A DNA stretch of 64,000 nt, from positions 372,001 through 436,000 of the forward strand of contig JAQOTA010000046.1 of assembly GCA_029532415.1 (NCBI GenBank), written 5' to 3'. Positions 1 through 10,128 of this stretch are shown piece after piece. The notes under the pieces are model-generated. The model was not told the DNA's origin. It was given only the letters and a program-made list of their open reading frames with translations, and ran no database searches. Origin of the DNA: Marasmius tenuissimus (Eukaryota; Basidiomycota; Agaricomycetes; Agaricales; Marasmiaceae). The translations under genes were made by a program, and so were the position numbers. Each line of letters starts with the position of its first letter. The first letter of the stretch is position 1.

Positions 1-1169
1 CCCATTGTACATCAAATTTTGTGGAATACTTTCGATCTTGGAGTCGATTGACAATATCTGTGACCAGGGGGAGTGGGTAGCAATTTTTGATAGTGTACTT
101 GTTGAGTTTTCGATAGTCCTGTACGAATCTGAGTTTTCCATCCTTCTTCTTCACAAGGAAAACGGGTGATGCGAGGGGGATTTCGAGGGTTGAATGTAGC
201 TTTTCCATTGGTTCTCCTCCATAAACTTGTCCAGTTCTTGTTGTTCGTTAAGTGACATGGGGTACACCTTGGTCTTCATAGTCTGTGGTGATCCTGGTGT
301 GAGCTCAATAGCGTGATCCCATGATTTGTGAGCTGGAAGTTGTTCTGATTCCTGCTCCAAAAAGACTTTAGCATACTCTCGATATGATTCTGGTACTATC
401 TCCTTGAATGATTGTTTTGGCTTCTCCTTGTTGGATTCTTCAGCAATCTGTTGGGAGTACGTGTACCCTGCTGCAACCCATACTTTATCGTAACAGTCCT
501 ATAAGATTCCTTTCTTGACTAAGGATCTGCTGTCATGAAGACGCCACTTTACGCCACTTTTCCCTGCACCATTGGCTCACATGATTATCACATGTTCTTT
601 TCTCACAGTCACTTACTATACATCTTGCTTTCTCACGATTCCCTTTCTTAACCCACCATTGCACAGCTTTAACCCACATCGTGCAGCCATCCCATTATCT
701 CATACCAACTCATTTCTTATTCATCCCTGACTCATATTTACTCATACACGACTCATAGGTAGCCACTCCGACTCCAGCTCTGACTGTAGGATAGGTATAT
801 AAGCTAGCTAGTCTTCACCTGGTCCCTCATCTTGACCTCTTGTTGTTGGGACCAGGTGAGTAGTACAGTCTCCTTCGCTTTCCTCCTCTACAATAGATCT
901 AACTTGTCATTGGGACCAGTTTCTGCCTTATCTCTGTCTGAGTTGAGCCTGCTGCTCCTCTCCAAGCTTGCTATTACTGCTCTTTGCCCTCGCTGTCTCT
1001 GATAGACGCTCAGCACTTTGTAACATCTGCGTGCTGCTCAGTTGGCCATGATATGATAAAGTGGCATTGCATCTTCAGGCTCGACCGGGGGTGTTTCGAT
1101 AACAGATGTGTGGATGGTTTCAAAGGGGTCGTCAATGGACTCGAGAATAGCGTCGCCAAGTGGTGGTTT
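1..1169 (-). repeat. Left arm (distal part) of a large inverted duplication; Ty3/Gypsy remnant
   Basis: This stretch is the reverse complement, with only isolated single-base differences, of the sequence ending near 10069. On the minus strand it encodes part of a Ty3/Gypsy polyprotein (linker plus the start of reverse transcriptase, about 1-480). A frameshift falls just before the usual 'ASPVFLVKKKDG'-type motif. The coding part is interrupted by a plus-oriented solo LTR at 531-1025. The arm continues beyond the left edge of the window. It stops at 1169 because Copia-1 was inserted there, and it resumes at 7499. Confidence 0.9.
531..1025 (+). mobile_element. Solo LTR (Gypsy-type), copy in left palindrome arm
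   Basis: The 495-bp sequence begins TGTCATGAAG and ends TTTGTAACA (TG...CA). It is flanked by the perfect 5-bp duplication TCTGC at 526-530 and 1026-1030. A TATA-like GTATATAAGC lies inside in plus orientation. No internal retroelement sequence adjoins it, so LTR-LTR recombination removed the element body. It splits the older Gypsy remnant, which is read on the other strand. The mirror copy is at 9045-9539. Confidence 0.85.
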
Positions 1170-1490
1170 TGATGAGCCGGCATGACGCCTAGCGCAGAGG
1201 ACTACAACATGGCTACACTACTACTTACCAGAGAGGAGTTTAGAGAGTTAGAGGCGAGACGTAGAAGCTCAAGCACACTGTAGATTCAGGTAGAGAACTA
1301 CGAGCTTATATACATGAAGATACAATAGAGTTACCATATAGAGACGACAATAGAAATTGTACATATGAGCATAATGAACAATAGACAATGGGACAATGGA
1401 GAATGCATTGTCCCGCATAATACAATGACGGGAAGTATGAACCGGGACTTCGGATATACCGGGATCTAATTATAGTCCACGGATTCAACA
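1170..1490 (-). repeat. Copia-1 3' LTR
   Basis: The 321-bp LTR has ends TGTTGA...CATCA in element sense. It carries the TATA box TGTATATAAGC (plus-strand positions about 1303-1313). It matches 7173-7493 except for one base. Confidence 0.95.
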
Positions 1491-1501
1491 CACCCCCTCG
1501 C
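1491..1501 (-). other. Copia-1 polypurine tract
   Basis: Read on the minus strand, GCGAGGGGGTG directly precedes the 3' LTR start TGTTGAATCC. This is the expected place and composition for the plus-strand primer. Confidence 0.8.
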
Positions 1502-1531
1502 TAAGTGCAGCTAAAAAGCGCTCTGAGCGAA

Positions 1532-4500
1532 TCAAGTGGACGAATAGAATTCAAGTCCAAGGTGATCTCTGAACTGTAAGAACTTCTCATGTCCGAGATT
1601 CTTCGTAAACATGTCTGCGGGATTATAGACTCCTTCGATGAAGAACAGCTCGACTTTGCCATCTTCAACACACGATCGAATATAATGATATCGAATATCG
1701 ATGTGCTTGGTTCGGCGTTCTTGAACCGGATTAGATGCAATGAAGATAGAGCCTTGATTGTCTCCGCAGATTGGAATAGGACCTAAGTCGATTCCAAGTT
1801 CAGAGAGTAGCGATCTTATCCAGGAAGCTTGACGACTGCAATCCGACAGTGCCATATACTCAGCTTCAGTGGAAGAAAGAGCTACAGTCTTCTGGGCGTG
1901 TGATTGCCACGAGAAGATTCTGCCTGCTAACTTGAAGAAGTAACCAGTAATTGAACGGCGTTTGATAGGATCGGCAGCCCAATCCGAGTCTGTAAACGCA
2001 AGGAGACCTCCATCAGAGTCACCGTCGTAGACGAGTGAATAGTCTGATGTGCCAGCTAGATAGCGGCAGATATACAGAGCTTTATCAAGGTGTTCCTTCG
2101 TTGGATTAGAAGAGAACTGGGAAAGCTTCGTAACTGCATAGGCAATATCAGGACGTGTGCCCAGCATAATGTACAGAAGCGACCCAATCACAGACTGGAA
2201 TTTGGAGCGAATGGCAGGATTGACTGGACCATCGTTGGGAGTTGGCACATAGCCAGCAGGTAAGGGCGTAGGAGCACCTTTCGCATTCTGCATCCCAAAA
2301 CGTTCAAGGACTTTCTTCAAATAATCCTTCTGGTCAATCATGATCTTGTTGCCTTCGCGACGAATGCTCATGCGGAGAAACTCGCTAGCATCGCCCATAT
2401 CGCGGCATTCCCATCGAGCCATGAACTCGGCTTTCTTCTTGTCAACAAAAGCTTTGTTAGGACCCATGAAGAGTGCATCGTCAACGTAGATGATCGCATA
2501 CACAACTTCACCACTCTTCGGATCTTTACAGATGAAGAGTCCAGCATCAGAAGTTAGGCGTTTGAAGCCCAATACTTCCATGGACGAGCTGAGGGTTCGC
2601 CACCACTCAAGGGCAGCTTGCTTCAGTCCATATAATGCACGACGCAGGCGTAATACCTTACGTTCTTGGCCCTTGACTCTGAAGCCTTCAGGTTGTTCCA
2701 TGTAGATTTCTTCATCAAGATCGCCATAAAGGAAGGCGTTCTTAACATCAACAGAAGTGATGTACCAGTTTTTGAGAGCTGCGAGAGCAAGCATCATACG
2801 AACAGTCTCATAACGAACAACTGGTGAGAAGATTTCATTAAAGTCGACACCTTCGACTTGAGAGAAACCTTTGGCAACAAGTCTCGCTTTTCTGCGACCA
2901 TTCGACTTAACGTCGAAGACCCATCTATTTCTGATGGCTTTGCGACCTTTAGGCAAGTCACAGAGTTCGAAGACCTTGCGCTTACGAAGTGCCTCAAGTT
3001 CTTCGTGACAAGCGTTCTTCCATTCCTTCTGTTGCTCGACAGGCAACTTTAGAATATCGCGGAGTGTCCACTCTCTGATATTAGAGAAATCAGGAGTATC
3101 GGATGTTGGAAGCGAATCGTGAACTGGAACGGCATTGTTCAACAGGTAAATCACGAATCCTACTCCCCCTTCTTGGGTCAGTCTTTTGACTACGCTATCT
3201 TCCTCATGCGACTCAGTGCTTCCACTGGGTTCTGGAGCAGGCGGAGGCGGAAGTGGACCAGGAATCCCCTTTTTACCACCTTTGCCTTTCCTAGATCGCG
3301 AAGAACTAGGACGATCAACTGGATGTGAGGGTTCTTTGTCTCCAGTGACGTTTCTCCAAGTATTCTTATTCTCTAAGTCGCGAATAATGTCTGAGGGTTT
3401 ATTTGGGTTCCGCTTTTCCCCAAATATATTACCAGGTTGCGTTGTACCCTTCCGCTGCCTCGAAGACCGGCGTGGACCATCCGCTGCTGGTGCAGGCGGA
3501 GGAACGGCGGGTTCGCCTGGAGGCGTCGGAGGACCAGATTGAGGGAGTGGCACATCCCCTGGCGCAGGGCCACCTGCAGGTTCGTCAACCTGAGGTTCTG
3601 ATCTCTTAGAAGGTTCGGAGCGACGTCTGAGATCTGGCAATGGAGTATCAAAACCGTCATCATCAGAGTCTTCATCTTCCGAAGGAATGTTGGGATTTTC
3701 ACCCAAAGTAAATGGTTCACTACCGACAGGTGTGAAGCCACGAGTTTTGGCATCAGGACACTTATTGTATAGCGTCTCATCGAATAGTGCAGTGCTACCT
3801 TTGAATACGGAATTATTACTTCGCATGAACAGGAAGCCTTTCATCCCATCTTGATAGCCGATGAAAGTCATTAACTCGCTTCGAGGAGCGAGCTTGTTCT
3901 TCCTACGATCTTCAGGAATGAAGACGTAGGCTGCACAACCCATAACTCGGAGATGTGAAACATCAGGTGCTTCGCCGTAAAGCATTTCGAACGGAGTTCG
4001 CCAGCTCAAACGTTGCACAGGAGTGCGATTGTAGAGGTGGACGGCGTGCACATGGCAGAATTCCCACCAGGACTGAGGCATACAAGCTTCAAAGCGAAGA
4101 GCTTCAGCCTTCTCATGAATAGTCCTGTTGAATCGTTCAGCACGACCGTTTTGTTGTGGTGTATACGGTATGCTTTGATCCCTTTGGATCCCATACTCTT
4201 TTAGTACTGCATCAAACTTATCTCCTTTGTACTCTCCCCCTTCATCGGACATCCAGGTCTTGACAACAGCATTGAATTGCGTCTTGACCATAGTTAAGAA
4301 GTCCCTCAAAGCGGGTACTGCCTCGTCTTTCGTCTTGAGCTTGGAGGTCCAAACATAGGACGTGCAGTCATCGAGAAAAGAGATGTAGTACTTGTACCGG
4401 TGATATGATTCAACCGGATACGACTTTAAATCCGAATGTATGCGTTCAAACGGTTTAGAAGCTCTTGTAGTAGAGTTGGGGAACGATTTCTCATGCATCT

Positions 4501-6943
4501 TGCCTTCAGCACAACCACGACACAAAGGTGTCTTCTTAGTAGGCATCTTAAGGTCAAGTGGGAAACCTTGCGTATGTTTCCGAGCTTTATTCAGGGCTTT
4601 ATCCGATGGATGCCCAAAGCGTCTGTGCTCAATATCGTAGTCGACGTTATAAACGACCGACTTGGCCATTAAAGACTCAGCAGATGCTTTCCGCGAGTGT
4701 ACCCAATAAATGGTTTGACCAGGCATATGAGGGTAGGAAACAAGCGACTGTCGTCGCTGTGAAGAGTAGAAGGCTAACTTCTTCGCGTTTCCACGAATTG
4801 ATAGACCATCTTGAAGGAACTCTCCCATGGATAGCAAGCGTATATCCAATTGTGGTATGTAATAGACAGGATAGAGACGCGAAACGCGCTCAGTAAGTTT
4901 CCCGTCATGTCCTTCAACATTATGCTTAATGAAGACAGTGCCTTTACCCTTGATCTGTATAGGGTTGCCCTTGTTCGCAGTATTTACAATAGGACCATCA
5001 AGTGATTCATATTCAGCGAAGTCATTCATATCGTTCGTGAAATGAGAGGAGGCACCAGAATCAAGGAGCCAACCCTGTGCGTTGTTCACACTTTTCTTTC
5101 CCTTACATTGAGTACATCCCACAAAGTGGGTCGAAATAGCATTGCAAAAATTTACAAGTGATACCAGATCACTACGACTACCGCGCGCACTACTGATACC
5201 AACTATTTGGGAGCAGCGCTGTAGGTTTGCATCAACTTGGGAAAGCAGGTCAAGATATGTAACTTGCCTGTCATCGTGGAACGATCCAAGAGAGACGTCA
5301 TCCGGGACGTCCTCAACTCCTGCAGCTTCGGCAATATCGTTGTCAACATCATTACCGAAAAGCGAAGTCATATCGTCCATACCGTCATCAGATCCCCAGT
5401 CCATCTCTACATCTTCATCAGGATCAACACTGCGAGAGCGTTTAGAAGAAGTAGAAGAAGGACGTCCGGCTCCTTCATCTTCCGAATCGTCCTCCAGAAC
5501 TCGCTTGGACGAGGAACCAGGCTTCGAGATACGATCCTGGAGCGAACGATTGGCGGCGGACGTGACGATCTGTTCGAACGGTTTGAGATGCCGCGCCGTC
5601 TTAGGGACACCAAGTCTGTCAGCAAGTGAACGTGCCTCACGTACATCATCAAATACTGACTCGGATGGCTTGAAGCCGGTGAAGGACTGCATGGCAGCTG
5701 GATTCTTCTTGACAGCGGGAGCGACGGTGCTATCACAAGACTTGTCCCAGTGACCAGTGAAATGCGCTGGGGGCGGAGATCCTCTAGCACGGCTAGGAGG
5801 GGCGCTGGCAATCTCGGCGCGCAGGGAGTTGTTGACTGCGTTCAACGCAATACGTTCCCTGCGGTCAGTGATCGAGGAGTAAGGACGAACAGGAGGAGGG
5901 GAAGCGACGACGGATGCGTAGGACGCAAGATGGGAGTGACCATGAGACCGATTGTTACCGCTGTTACCGCCGGCGTTGCCGGGACCCTGGTGCTGGTTGA
6001 TGCCACCGCGGGTACCCCGCTGCTGCTTCTTCTTCTTACCCTTGTTCTGGTTCGAAGAGGGGCGTTGCTGCTGCTGTGGTGGTGGGCGAGTGTTGGTCTG
6101 CTGCTGATACCCACGCTGCTGACGTTGCTGCTGCGGGCGCTGCTGCTGACCGAACGATGGCTCTCGATTACCAGCACGCTTCACTGCAGAGAGGCGGTTG
6201 GCAAGCTGAGGGTTCTGGCGTTCGTACTCGACCATGATAGCGTCATGGACTTTCGAAACGGTAATGCAATCTTCATCCTCGGGATCCCTGACATAGTCAT
6301 GAAGGGATTTGGATGAGGCGGCGTCCCATTCGGGAGGAATTGCGGCAATGAGCAAGAGGGATTTGATCAACTCGGGGAGAACCACTCCTACCTCGGAGAG
6401 TCGTTCGATGTAGGACTTGAACTTGGCGATGCCGGCTTGGGGATGAGAGGTGGTGAGTCTGAAAGAGACGAGTTTAACAAAGTCGCCATAGATGGCAGAC
6501 AAAGTGGGCTCGCCGTAGGTGTCGTTCAGCTGTTCCCAAGCTTTCTCGGCGTTCATGTCCTTGATCGGATCGAAGACCTCCTTGGTGGTGGTGATCTGAA
6601 TGATTCCCATGAGCTGGAGATCTTCCTTGTCCCAAGCAAGACTTTCCTTGACCCAGGCAGCGTGCTCCTCAGGAGGAACGGTGGCGCGAGTGACAGGAGT
6701 AACCCCTGCGGGGCTAGTCACGGTGCCAAGGGGCATGGTGGGACGTGGTTCATCACCAGTAAGATGACCGTAAAGACCTTGGGTCTTGCACACAGCTTCC
6801 ATCTCGCTGCAGTAGGTCTGTTTGAAGTTGGCGCCGTCGAAGCGACCAGAGAAGTATTTCTTAACGTCGAACATGGTAGTAAGAGGTTTAGAGTTTGGTG
6901 TTGGATCTAGAAAAGACAGCATCAGTATGCGTCTAATCAACAC
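1532..6943 (-). CDS. Copia-1 Gag-Pol polyprotein (1803 aa)
   Basis: One open frame encodes Gag and all enzymes needed for retrotransposition. Gag covers about residues 1-480 and ends in a Q/R-rich, lysine-tailed RNA-binding stretch. The aspartic protease motif DSGASSH is near residue 627. The pre-integrase zinc segment (HRRFGH...CRGCAEGK) is near 772. The integrase D-D-E residues lie in HSDLKS, SDEGGEY and NGRAERFN (about 834-940). RT includes VDFNEIFSPV, DVKNAFLYGDL and the catalytic YVDD (near 1485). RNase H includes TDSDWAAD and SSTEAEYMAL (near 1690) and ends in DMFTKNLG. No stop or frameshift separates Gag from Pol, so a single polyprotein is expected. The Gag zinc knuckle is degenerate: PPPAHFTGHWDKSC keeps H and the last C at correct spacing but lacks the first two cysteines. 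Confidence 0.95.
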   Translation of the reverse strand: MLIRRILMLSFLDPTPNSKPLTTMFDVKKYFSGRFDGANFKQTYCSEMEAVCKTQGLYGHLTGDEPRPTMPLGTVTSPAGVTPVTRATVPPEEHAAWVKESLAWDKEDLQLMGIIQITTTKEVFDPIKDMNAEKAWEQLNDTYGEPTLSAIYGDFVKLVSFRLTTSHPQAGIAKFKSYIERLSEVGVVLPELIKSLLLIAAIPPEWDAASSKSLHDYVRDPEDEDCITVSKVHDAIMVEYERQNPQLANRLSAVKRAGNREPSFGQQQRPQQQRQQRGYQQQTNTRPPPQQQQRPSSNQNKGKKKKQQRGTRGGINQHQGPGNAGGNSGNNRSHGHSHLASYASVVASPPPVRPYSSITDRRERIALNAVNNSLRAEIASAPPSRARGSPPPAHFTGHWDKSCDSTVAPAVKKNPAAMQSFTGFKPSESVFDDVREARSLADRLGVPKTARHLKPFEQIVTSAANRSLQDRISKPGSSSKRVLEDDSEDEGAGRPSSTSSKRSRSVDPDEDVEMDWGSDDGMDDMTSLFGNDVDNDIAEAAGVEDVPDDVSLGSFHDDRQVTYLDLLSQVDANLQRCSQIVGISSARGSRSDLVSLVNFCNAISTHFVGCTQCKGKKSVNNAQGWLLDSGASSHFTNDMNDFAEYESLDGPIVNTANKGNPIQIKGKGTVFIKHNVEGHDGKLTERVSRLYPVYYIPQLDIRLLSMGEFLQDGLSIRGNAKKLAFYSSQRRQSLVSYPHMPGQTIYWVHSRKASAESLMAKSVVYNVDYDIEHRRFGHPSDKALNKARKHTQGFPLDLKMPTKKTPLCRGCAEGKMHEKSFPNSTTRASKPFERIHSDLKSYPVESYHRYKYYISFLDDCTSYVWTSKLKTKDEAVPALRDFLTMVKTQFNAVVKTWMSDEGGEYKGDKFDAVLKEYGIQRDQSIPYTPQQNGRAERFNRTIHEKAEALRFEACMPQSWWEFCHVHAVHLYNRTPVQRLSWRTPFEMLYGEAPDVSHLRVMGCAAYVFIPEDRRKNKLAPRSELMTFIGYQDGMKGFLFMRSNNSVFKGSTALFDETLYNKCPDAKTRGFTPVGSEPFTLGENPNIPSEDEDSDDDGFDTPLPDLRRRSEPSKRSEPQVDEPAGGPAPGDVPLPQSGPPTPPGEPAVPPPAPAADGPRRSSRQRKGTTQPGNIFGEKRNPNKPSDIIRDLENKNTWRNVTGDKEPSHPVDRPSSSRSRKGKGGKKGIPGPLPPPPAPEPSGSTESHEEDSVVKRLTQEGGVGFVIYLLNNAVPVHDSLPTSDTPDFSNIREWTLRDILKLPVEQQKEWKNACHEELEALRKRKVFELCDLPKGRKAIRNRWVFDVKSNGRRKARLVAKGFSQVEGVDFNEIFSPVVRYETVRMMLALAALKNWYITSVDVKNAFLYGDLDEEIYMEQPEGFRVKGQERKVLRLRRALYGLKQAALEWWRTLSSSMEVLGFKRLTSDAGLFICKDPKSGEVVYAIIYVDDALFMGPNKAFVDKKKAEFMARWECRDMGDASEFLRMSIRREGNKIMIDQKDYLKKVLERFGMQNAKGAPTPLPAGYVPTPNDGPVNPAIRSKFQSVIGSLLYIMLGTRPDIAYAVTKLSQFSSNPTKEHLDKALYICRYLAGTSDYSLVYDGDSDGGLLAFTDSDWAADPIKRRSITGYFFKLAGRIFSWQSHAQKTVALSSTEAEYMALSDCSRQASWIRSLLSELGIDLGPIPICGDNQGSIFIASNPVQERRTKHIDIRYHYIRSCVEDGKVELFFIEGVYNPADMFTKNLGHEKFLQFRDHLGLEFYSST

Positions 6944-7157
6944 AGGGAGCAGCCATCAAGGCGCTATGCTCAACGAGGAGCATTGGATCCTTGAGATCCG
7001 ATGTCGTCGAAGGACGTACATCAATGCCATAGATCGAACACTCAATTAAGAGGTCGATGGCAACATGCAGGTCTAGCCTAGCTAGCCGATGACAGCGGCC
7101 TAGGGGCGCTCGTCGCTAACAGCAGCCTAGGGGCGCTCGTTATTGTAGTCGGGCTAA
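6944..7157 (-). other. Copia-1 5' leader
   Basis: This is non-coding sequence between the primer-binding site and the polyprotein start. It holds two copies of a CCTAGGGGCGCTCGT-like motif near 7100-7140, shared with the leader of Copia-2 (near 14218-14260). It probably holds the packaging signal, by analogy with other LTR elements; that is inference. Confidence 0.6.
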
Positions 7158-7172
7158 CCGGGGCCCATAACC
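7158..7172 (-). other. Copia-1 primer-binding site (tRNA-iMet anticodon-arm type)
   Basis: Read on the minus strand, GGTTATGGGCCCCGG directly follows the 5' LTR. It is complementary to the anticodon arm of initiator Met tRNA (…GGGCCCAUAACC…), not to a tRNA 3' end. That is the half-tRNA priming arrangement known for Drosophila copia. Copia-2 has the same site. Confidence 0.8.
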
Positions 7173-7493
7173 TGATGAGCCGGCATGACGCCTAGCGCAG
7201 AGGACTACAACATGGCTACACTACTACTTACCAGAGAGGAGTTTAGAGAGTTAGAGGCGAGACGTAGAAGCTCAAGCACACTGTAGATTCAGGTAGAGAA
7301 CTACGAGCTTATATACATGAAGATACAATAGAGTTACCATATAGAGACAACAATAGAAATTGTACATATGAGCATAATGAACAATAGACAATGGGACAAT
7401 GGAGAATGCATTGTCCCGCATAATACAATGACGGGAAGTATGAACCGGGACTTCGGATATACCGGGATCTAATTATAGTCCACGGATTCAACA
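7173..7493 (-). repeat. Copia-1 5' LTR
   Basis: The 321-bp LTR is followed by target duplication GGTTT at 7494-7498. It differs from the other LTR at one base. Confidence 0.95.
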
Positions 7494-7498
7494 GGTTT

Positions 7499-8156
7499 AC
7501 CTGTTCCTGCCCATTTCTCCTCATCTTCTACCTCTTCTATTTCTACTCCTTGTTTCAGGACAGAAAGCTGTCCCCCTTTCCAGTTAATCTGAGGATTGGT
7601 CTTCCGAAGCCAGGGTAGCCCTAATATAATGTGCTCTCCCCCTAGATCCGTGACCAAGAAGTCTGTCTAGGCTTCGGTCTCGTCTACTACAAGACCTAGG
7701 CGAGCATAGCGTGTGATACTCCCTGCCTGGTTCAGTGTTCCATCGATGTTGTGAACCCGGATTGGGTGTTGTAGAGGGAAGGTAATGATGTGATTGGTTG
7801 TGACAAAGAATTTTCCAAGGAGTAGTGCAGTGGCCCCGCTGTCAATCATGGCCGTTATTTCAGTCTGGCAGTGCTTTCCTTTCAGTTTGACTCGTATGCA
7901 AAAGTGAGGTGAGTGGGAGTCTATTTTGCAAACGGAGGATATTGTACATGAGTGAATTGAGTTACATAAGGAGAAAGCATAGACTGAAACTGGTGAGGGT
8001 GTCTTTGTCACGGTGAAGGCAGACACCCTACTTAAAAATTCTTTTGCATAAGTTGTTGGAGAATGGTGTTCTGCTGGGCTAGGGCTTGTTGGAGGGCGGC
8101 AATTTGAGCAACGGCATCCATGTTGGGGGTGGACCATGAAAGAGGGAGTGGCAGAG
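7499..8156 (-). pseudogene. Left palindrome arm, proximal part: Gypsy Gag start and protease remnant
   Basis: This is the reverse complement of 8243-8900. On the minus strand it starts with a short Gag N-terminus (MDAVAQIAALQQALAQQ) and then jumps to a retropepsin-like segment with the active-site motif MIDSGATALLL. Most of Gag is missing. A stop codon lies after the protease segment (about 7667), before the frame that continues with LGLPWLRK. The same damage is present in the right arm, so it predates the duplication. One amino-acid difference (FLSR here, FLSK in the right arm) marks later divergence. Confidence 0.85.
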
Positions 8157-8242
8157 ATTCAAGATCCCAGCATTTGTTGCCTCAGAAGCCACTTTTGCCA
8201 GCCTACTACCTGATACAAGCCAACAAGGTAGCCCTAAAAGAG
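8157..8242. other. 86-bp spacer at the centre of the palindrome
   Basis: Single-copy sequence lies between arms ending in GTGGCAGAG (8156) and starting CTCTGCCAC (8243). I recognise nothing in it. Confidence 0.85.
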
Positions 8243-10128
8243 CTCTGCCACTCCCTCTTTCATGGTCCACCCCCAACATGGATGCCGTTGCTCAAATTGC
8301 CGCCCTCCAACAAGCCCTAGCCCAGCAGAACACCATTCTCCAACAACTTATGCAAAAGAATTTTTAAGTAAGGTGTCTGCCTTCACCGTGACAAAGACAC
8401 CCTCACCAGTTTCAGTCTATGCTTTCTCCTTATGTAACTCAATTCACTCATGTACAATATCCTCCGTTTGCAAAATAGACTCCCACTCACCTCACTTTTG
8501 CATACGAGTCAAACTGAAGGGAAAGCACTGCCAGACTGAAATAACGGCCATGATTGACAGCGGGGCCACTGCACTACTCCTTGGAAAATTCTTTGTCACA
8601 ACCAATCACATCATTACCTTCCCTCTACAACACCCAATCCGGGTTCACAACATTGATGGAACACTGAACCAGGCAGGGAGTATCACACGCTATGCTCGCC
8701 TAGGTCTTGTAGTAGACGAGACCGAAGCCTAGACAGACTTCTTGGTCACGGATCTAGGGGGAGAGCACATTATATTAGGGCTACCCTGGCTTCGGAAGAC
8801 CAATCCTCAGATTAACTGGAAAGGGGGACAGCTTTCTGTCCTGAAACAAGGAGTAGAAATAGAAGAGGTAGAAGATGAGGAGAAATGGGCAGGAACAGGT
8901 AAACCACCACTTGGCGACGCTATTCTCGAGTCCATTGACGACCCCTTTGAAACCATCCACACATCTGTTATCGAAACACCCCCGGTCGAGCCTGAAGATG
9001 CAATGCCACTTTATCATATCATGGCCAACTGAGCAGCACGCAGATGTTACAAAGTGCTGAGCGTCTATCAGAGACAGCGAGGGCAAAGAGCAGTAATAGC
9101 AAGCTTGGAGAGGAGCAGCAGGCTCAACTCAGACAGAGATAAGGCAGAAACTGGTCCCAATGACAAGTTAGATCTATTGTAGAGGAGGAAAGCGAAGGAG
9201 ACTGTACTACTCACCTGGTCCCAACAACAAGAGGTCAAGATGAGGGACCAGGTGAAGACTAGCTAGCTTATATACCTATCCTACAGTCAGAGCTGGAGTC
9301 GGAGTGGCTACCTATGAGTCGTGTATGAGTAAATATGAGTCAGGGATGAATAAGAAATGAGTTGGTATGAGATAATGGGATGGCTGCACGATGTGGGTTA
9401 AAGCTGTGCAATGGTGGGTTAAGAAAGGGAATCGTGAGAAAGCAAGATGTATAGTAAGTGATTGTGAGAAAAGAACATGTGATAATCATGTGAGCCAATG
9501 GTGCAGGGAAAAGTGGCGTAAAGTGGCGTCTTCATGACAGCAGATCCTTAGTCAAGAAAGGAATCTTATAGGACTGTTACGATAAAGTATGGGTTGCAGC
9601 AGGGTACACGTACTCCCAACAGATTGCTGAAGAATCCAACAAGGAGAAGCCAAAACAATCATTCAAGGAGATGGTACCAGAATCATATCGAGAGTATGCT
9701 AAAGTCTTTTTGGAGCAGGAATCAGAACAACTTCCAGCTCACAAATCATGGGATCACGCTATTGAGCTCACACCAGGATCACCACAGACTATGAAGACCA
9801 AGGTGTACCCCATGTCACTTAACGAACAACAAGAACTGGACAAGTTTATGGAGGAGAACCAATGGAAAAGCTACATTCAACCCTCGAAATCCCCCTCGCA
9901 TCACCCGTTTTCCTTGTGAAGAAGAAGGATGGAAAACTCAGATTCGTACAGGACTATCGAAAACTCAACAAGTACACTATCAAAAATTGCTACCCACTCC
10001 CCCTGGTCACAGATATTGTCAATCGACTCCAAGATCGAAAGTATTTCACAAAATTTGATGTACAATGGGGATACAACAATGTATGGATTAAGGAAGGAGA
10101 TGAATGGAAGGCTGCCTTTGCAACCAAC
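8243..10128 (+). pseudogene. Right palindrome arm: degenerate Ty3/Gypsy element
   Basis: Read on the plus strand, the remnant has a short Gag start (MDAVAQIAALQQ, 8280), a protease segment with MIDSGATALLL (about 8550-8580) and a continuation with GLPWLRKTNPQINW. A solo LTR follows (9045-9539), then the Gypsy linker and RT start (WDHAIELTPGS, then FLVKKKDGKLRFVQDYRKLN and FDVQWGYNN). A stop at about 8730, a frameshift near 9898 and the missing bulk of Gag make it non-functional. It ends abruptly at 10128 against the LTR of Copia-2. The mirror arm is at 1-1169 plus 7499-8156. Confidence 0.88.
9045..9539 (-). mobile_element. Solo LTR (Gypsy-type), copy in right palindrome arm
   Basis: The 495-bp LTR is the mirror image of 531-1025 and is flanked by the perfect duplication GCAGA (9040-9044 and 9540-9544). 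An identical insertion in both arms shows that it predates the inverted duplication. Confidence 0.85.

Larger units (their letters stand above)
1170..7493 (-). mobile_element. Copia-1: complete Ty1/Copia LTR retrotransposon
   Basis: This is a 6324-bp element with 321-bp LTRs at 1170-1490 and 7173-7493, starting TGTTGAATCC and ending GGCTCATCA in the sense (minus) direction. The target duplication GGTTT is perfect (1165-1169 and 7494-7498). The LTRs differ at one position that I can see (G versus A in the GAGACRACAAT segment), and the single coding frame is open. Both point to a recent and possibly still competent insertion. It lies only in the left arm of the Gypsy palindrome, so it arrived after the inverted duplication. 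The domain order protease-integrase-RT-RNase H is that of Ty1/Copia. Confidence 0.96.

Noticed and set aside
3186..6316. Many plus-strand frames of 60-200 codons opposite the Copia-1 coding region (for example 5142-5753)
   Set aside because: They are antisense shadows of a well-supported polyprotein and show no domains of their own.
5750..6316. Leucine-rich plus frame resembling membrane protein
   Set aside because: It is antisense to the CAG/CTG-rich, glutamine-encoding part of Copia Gag.
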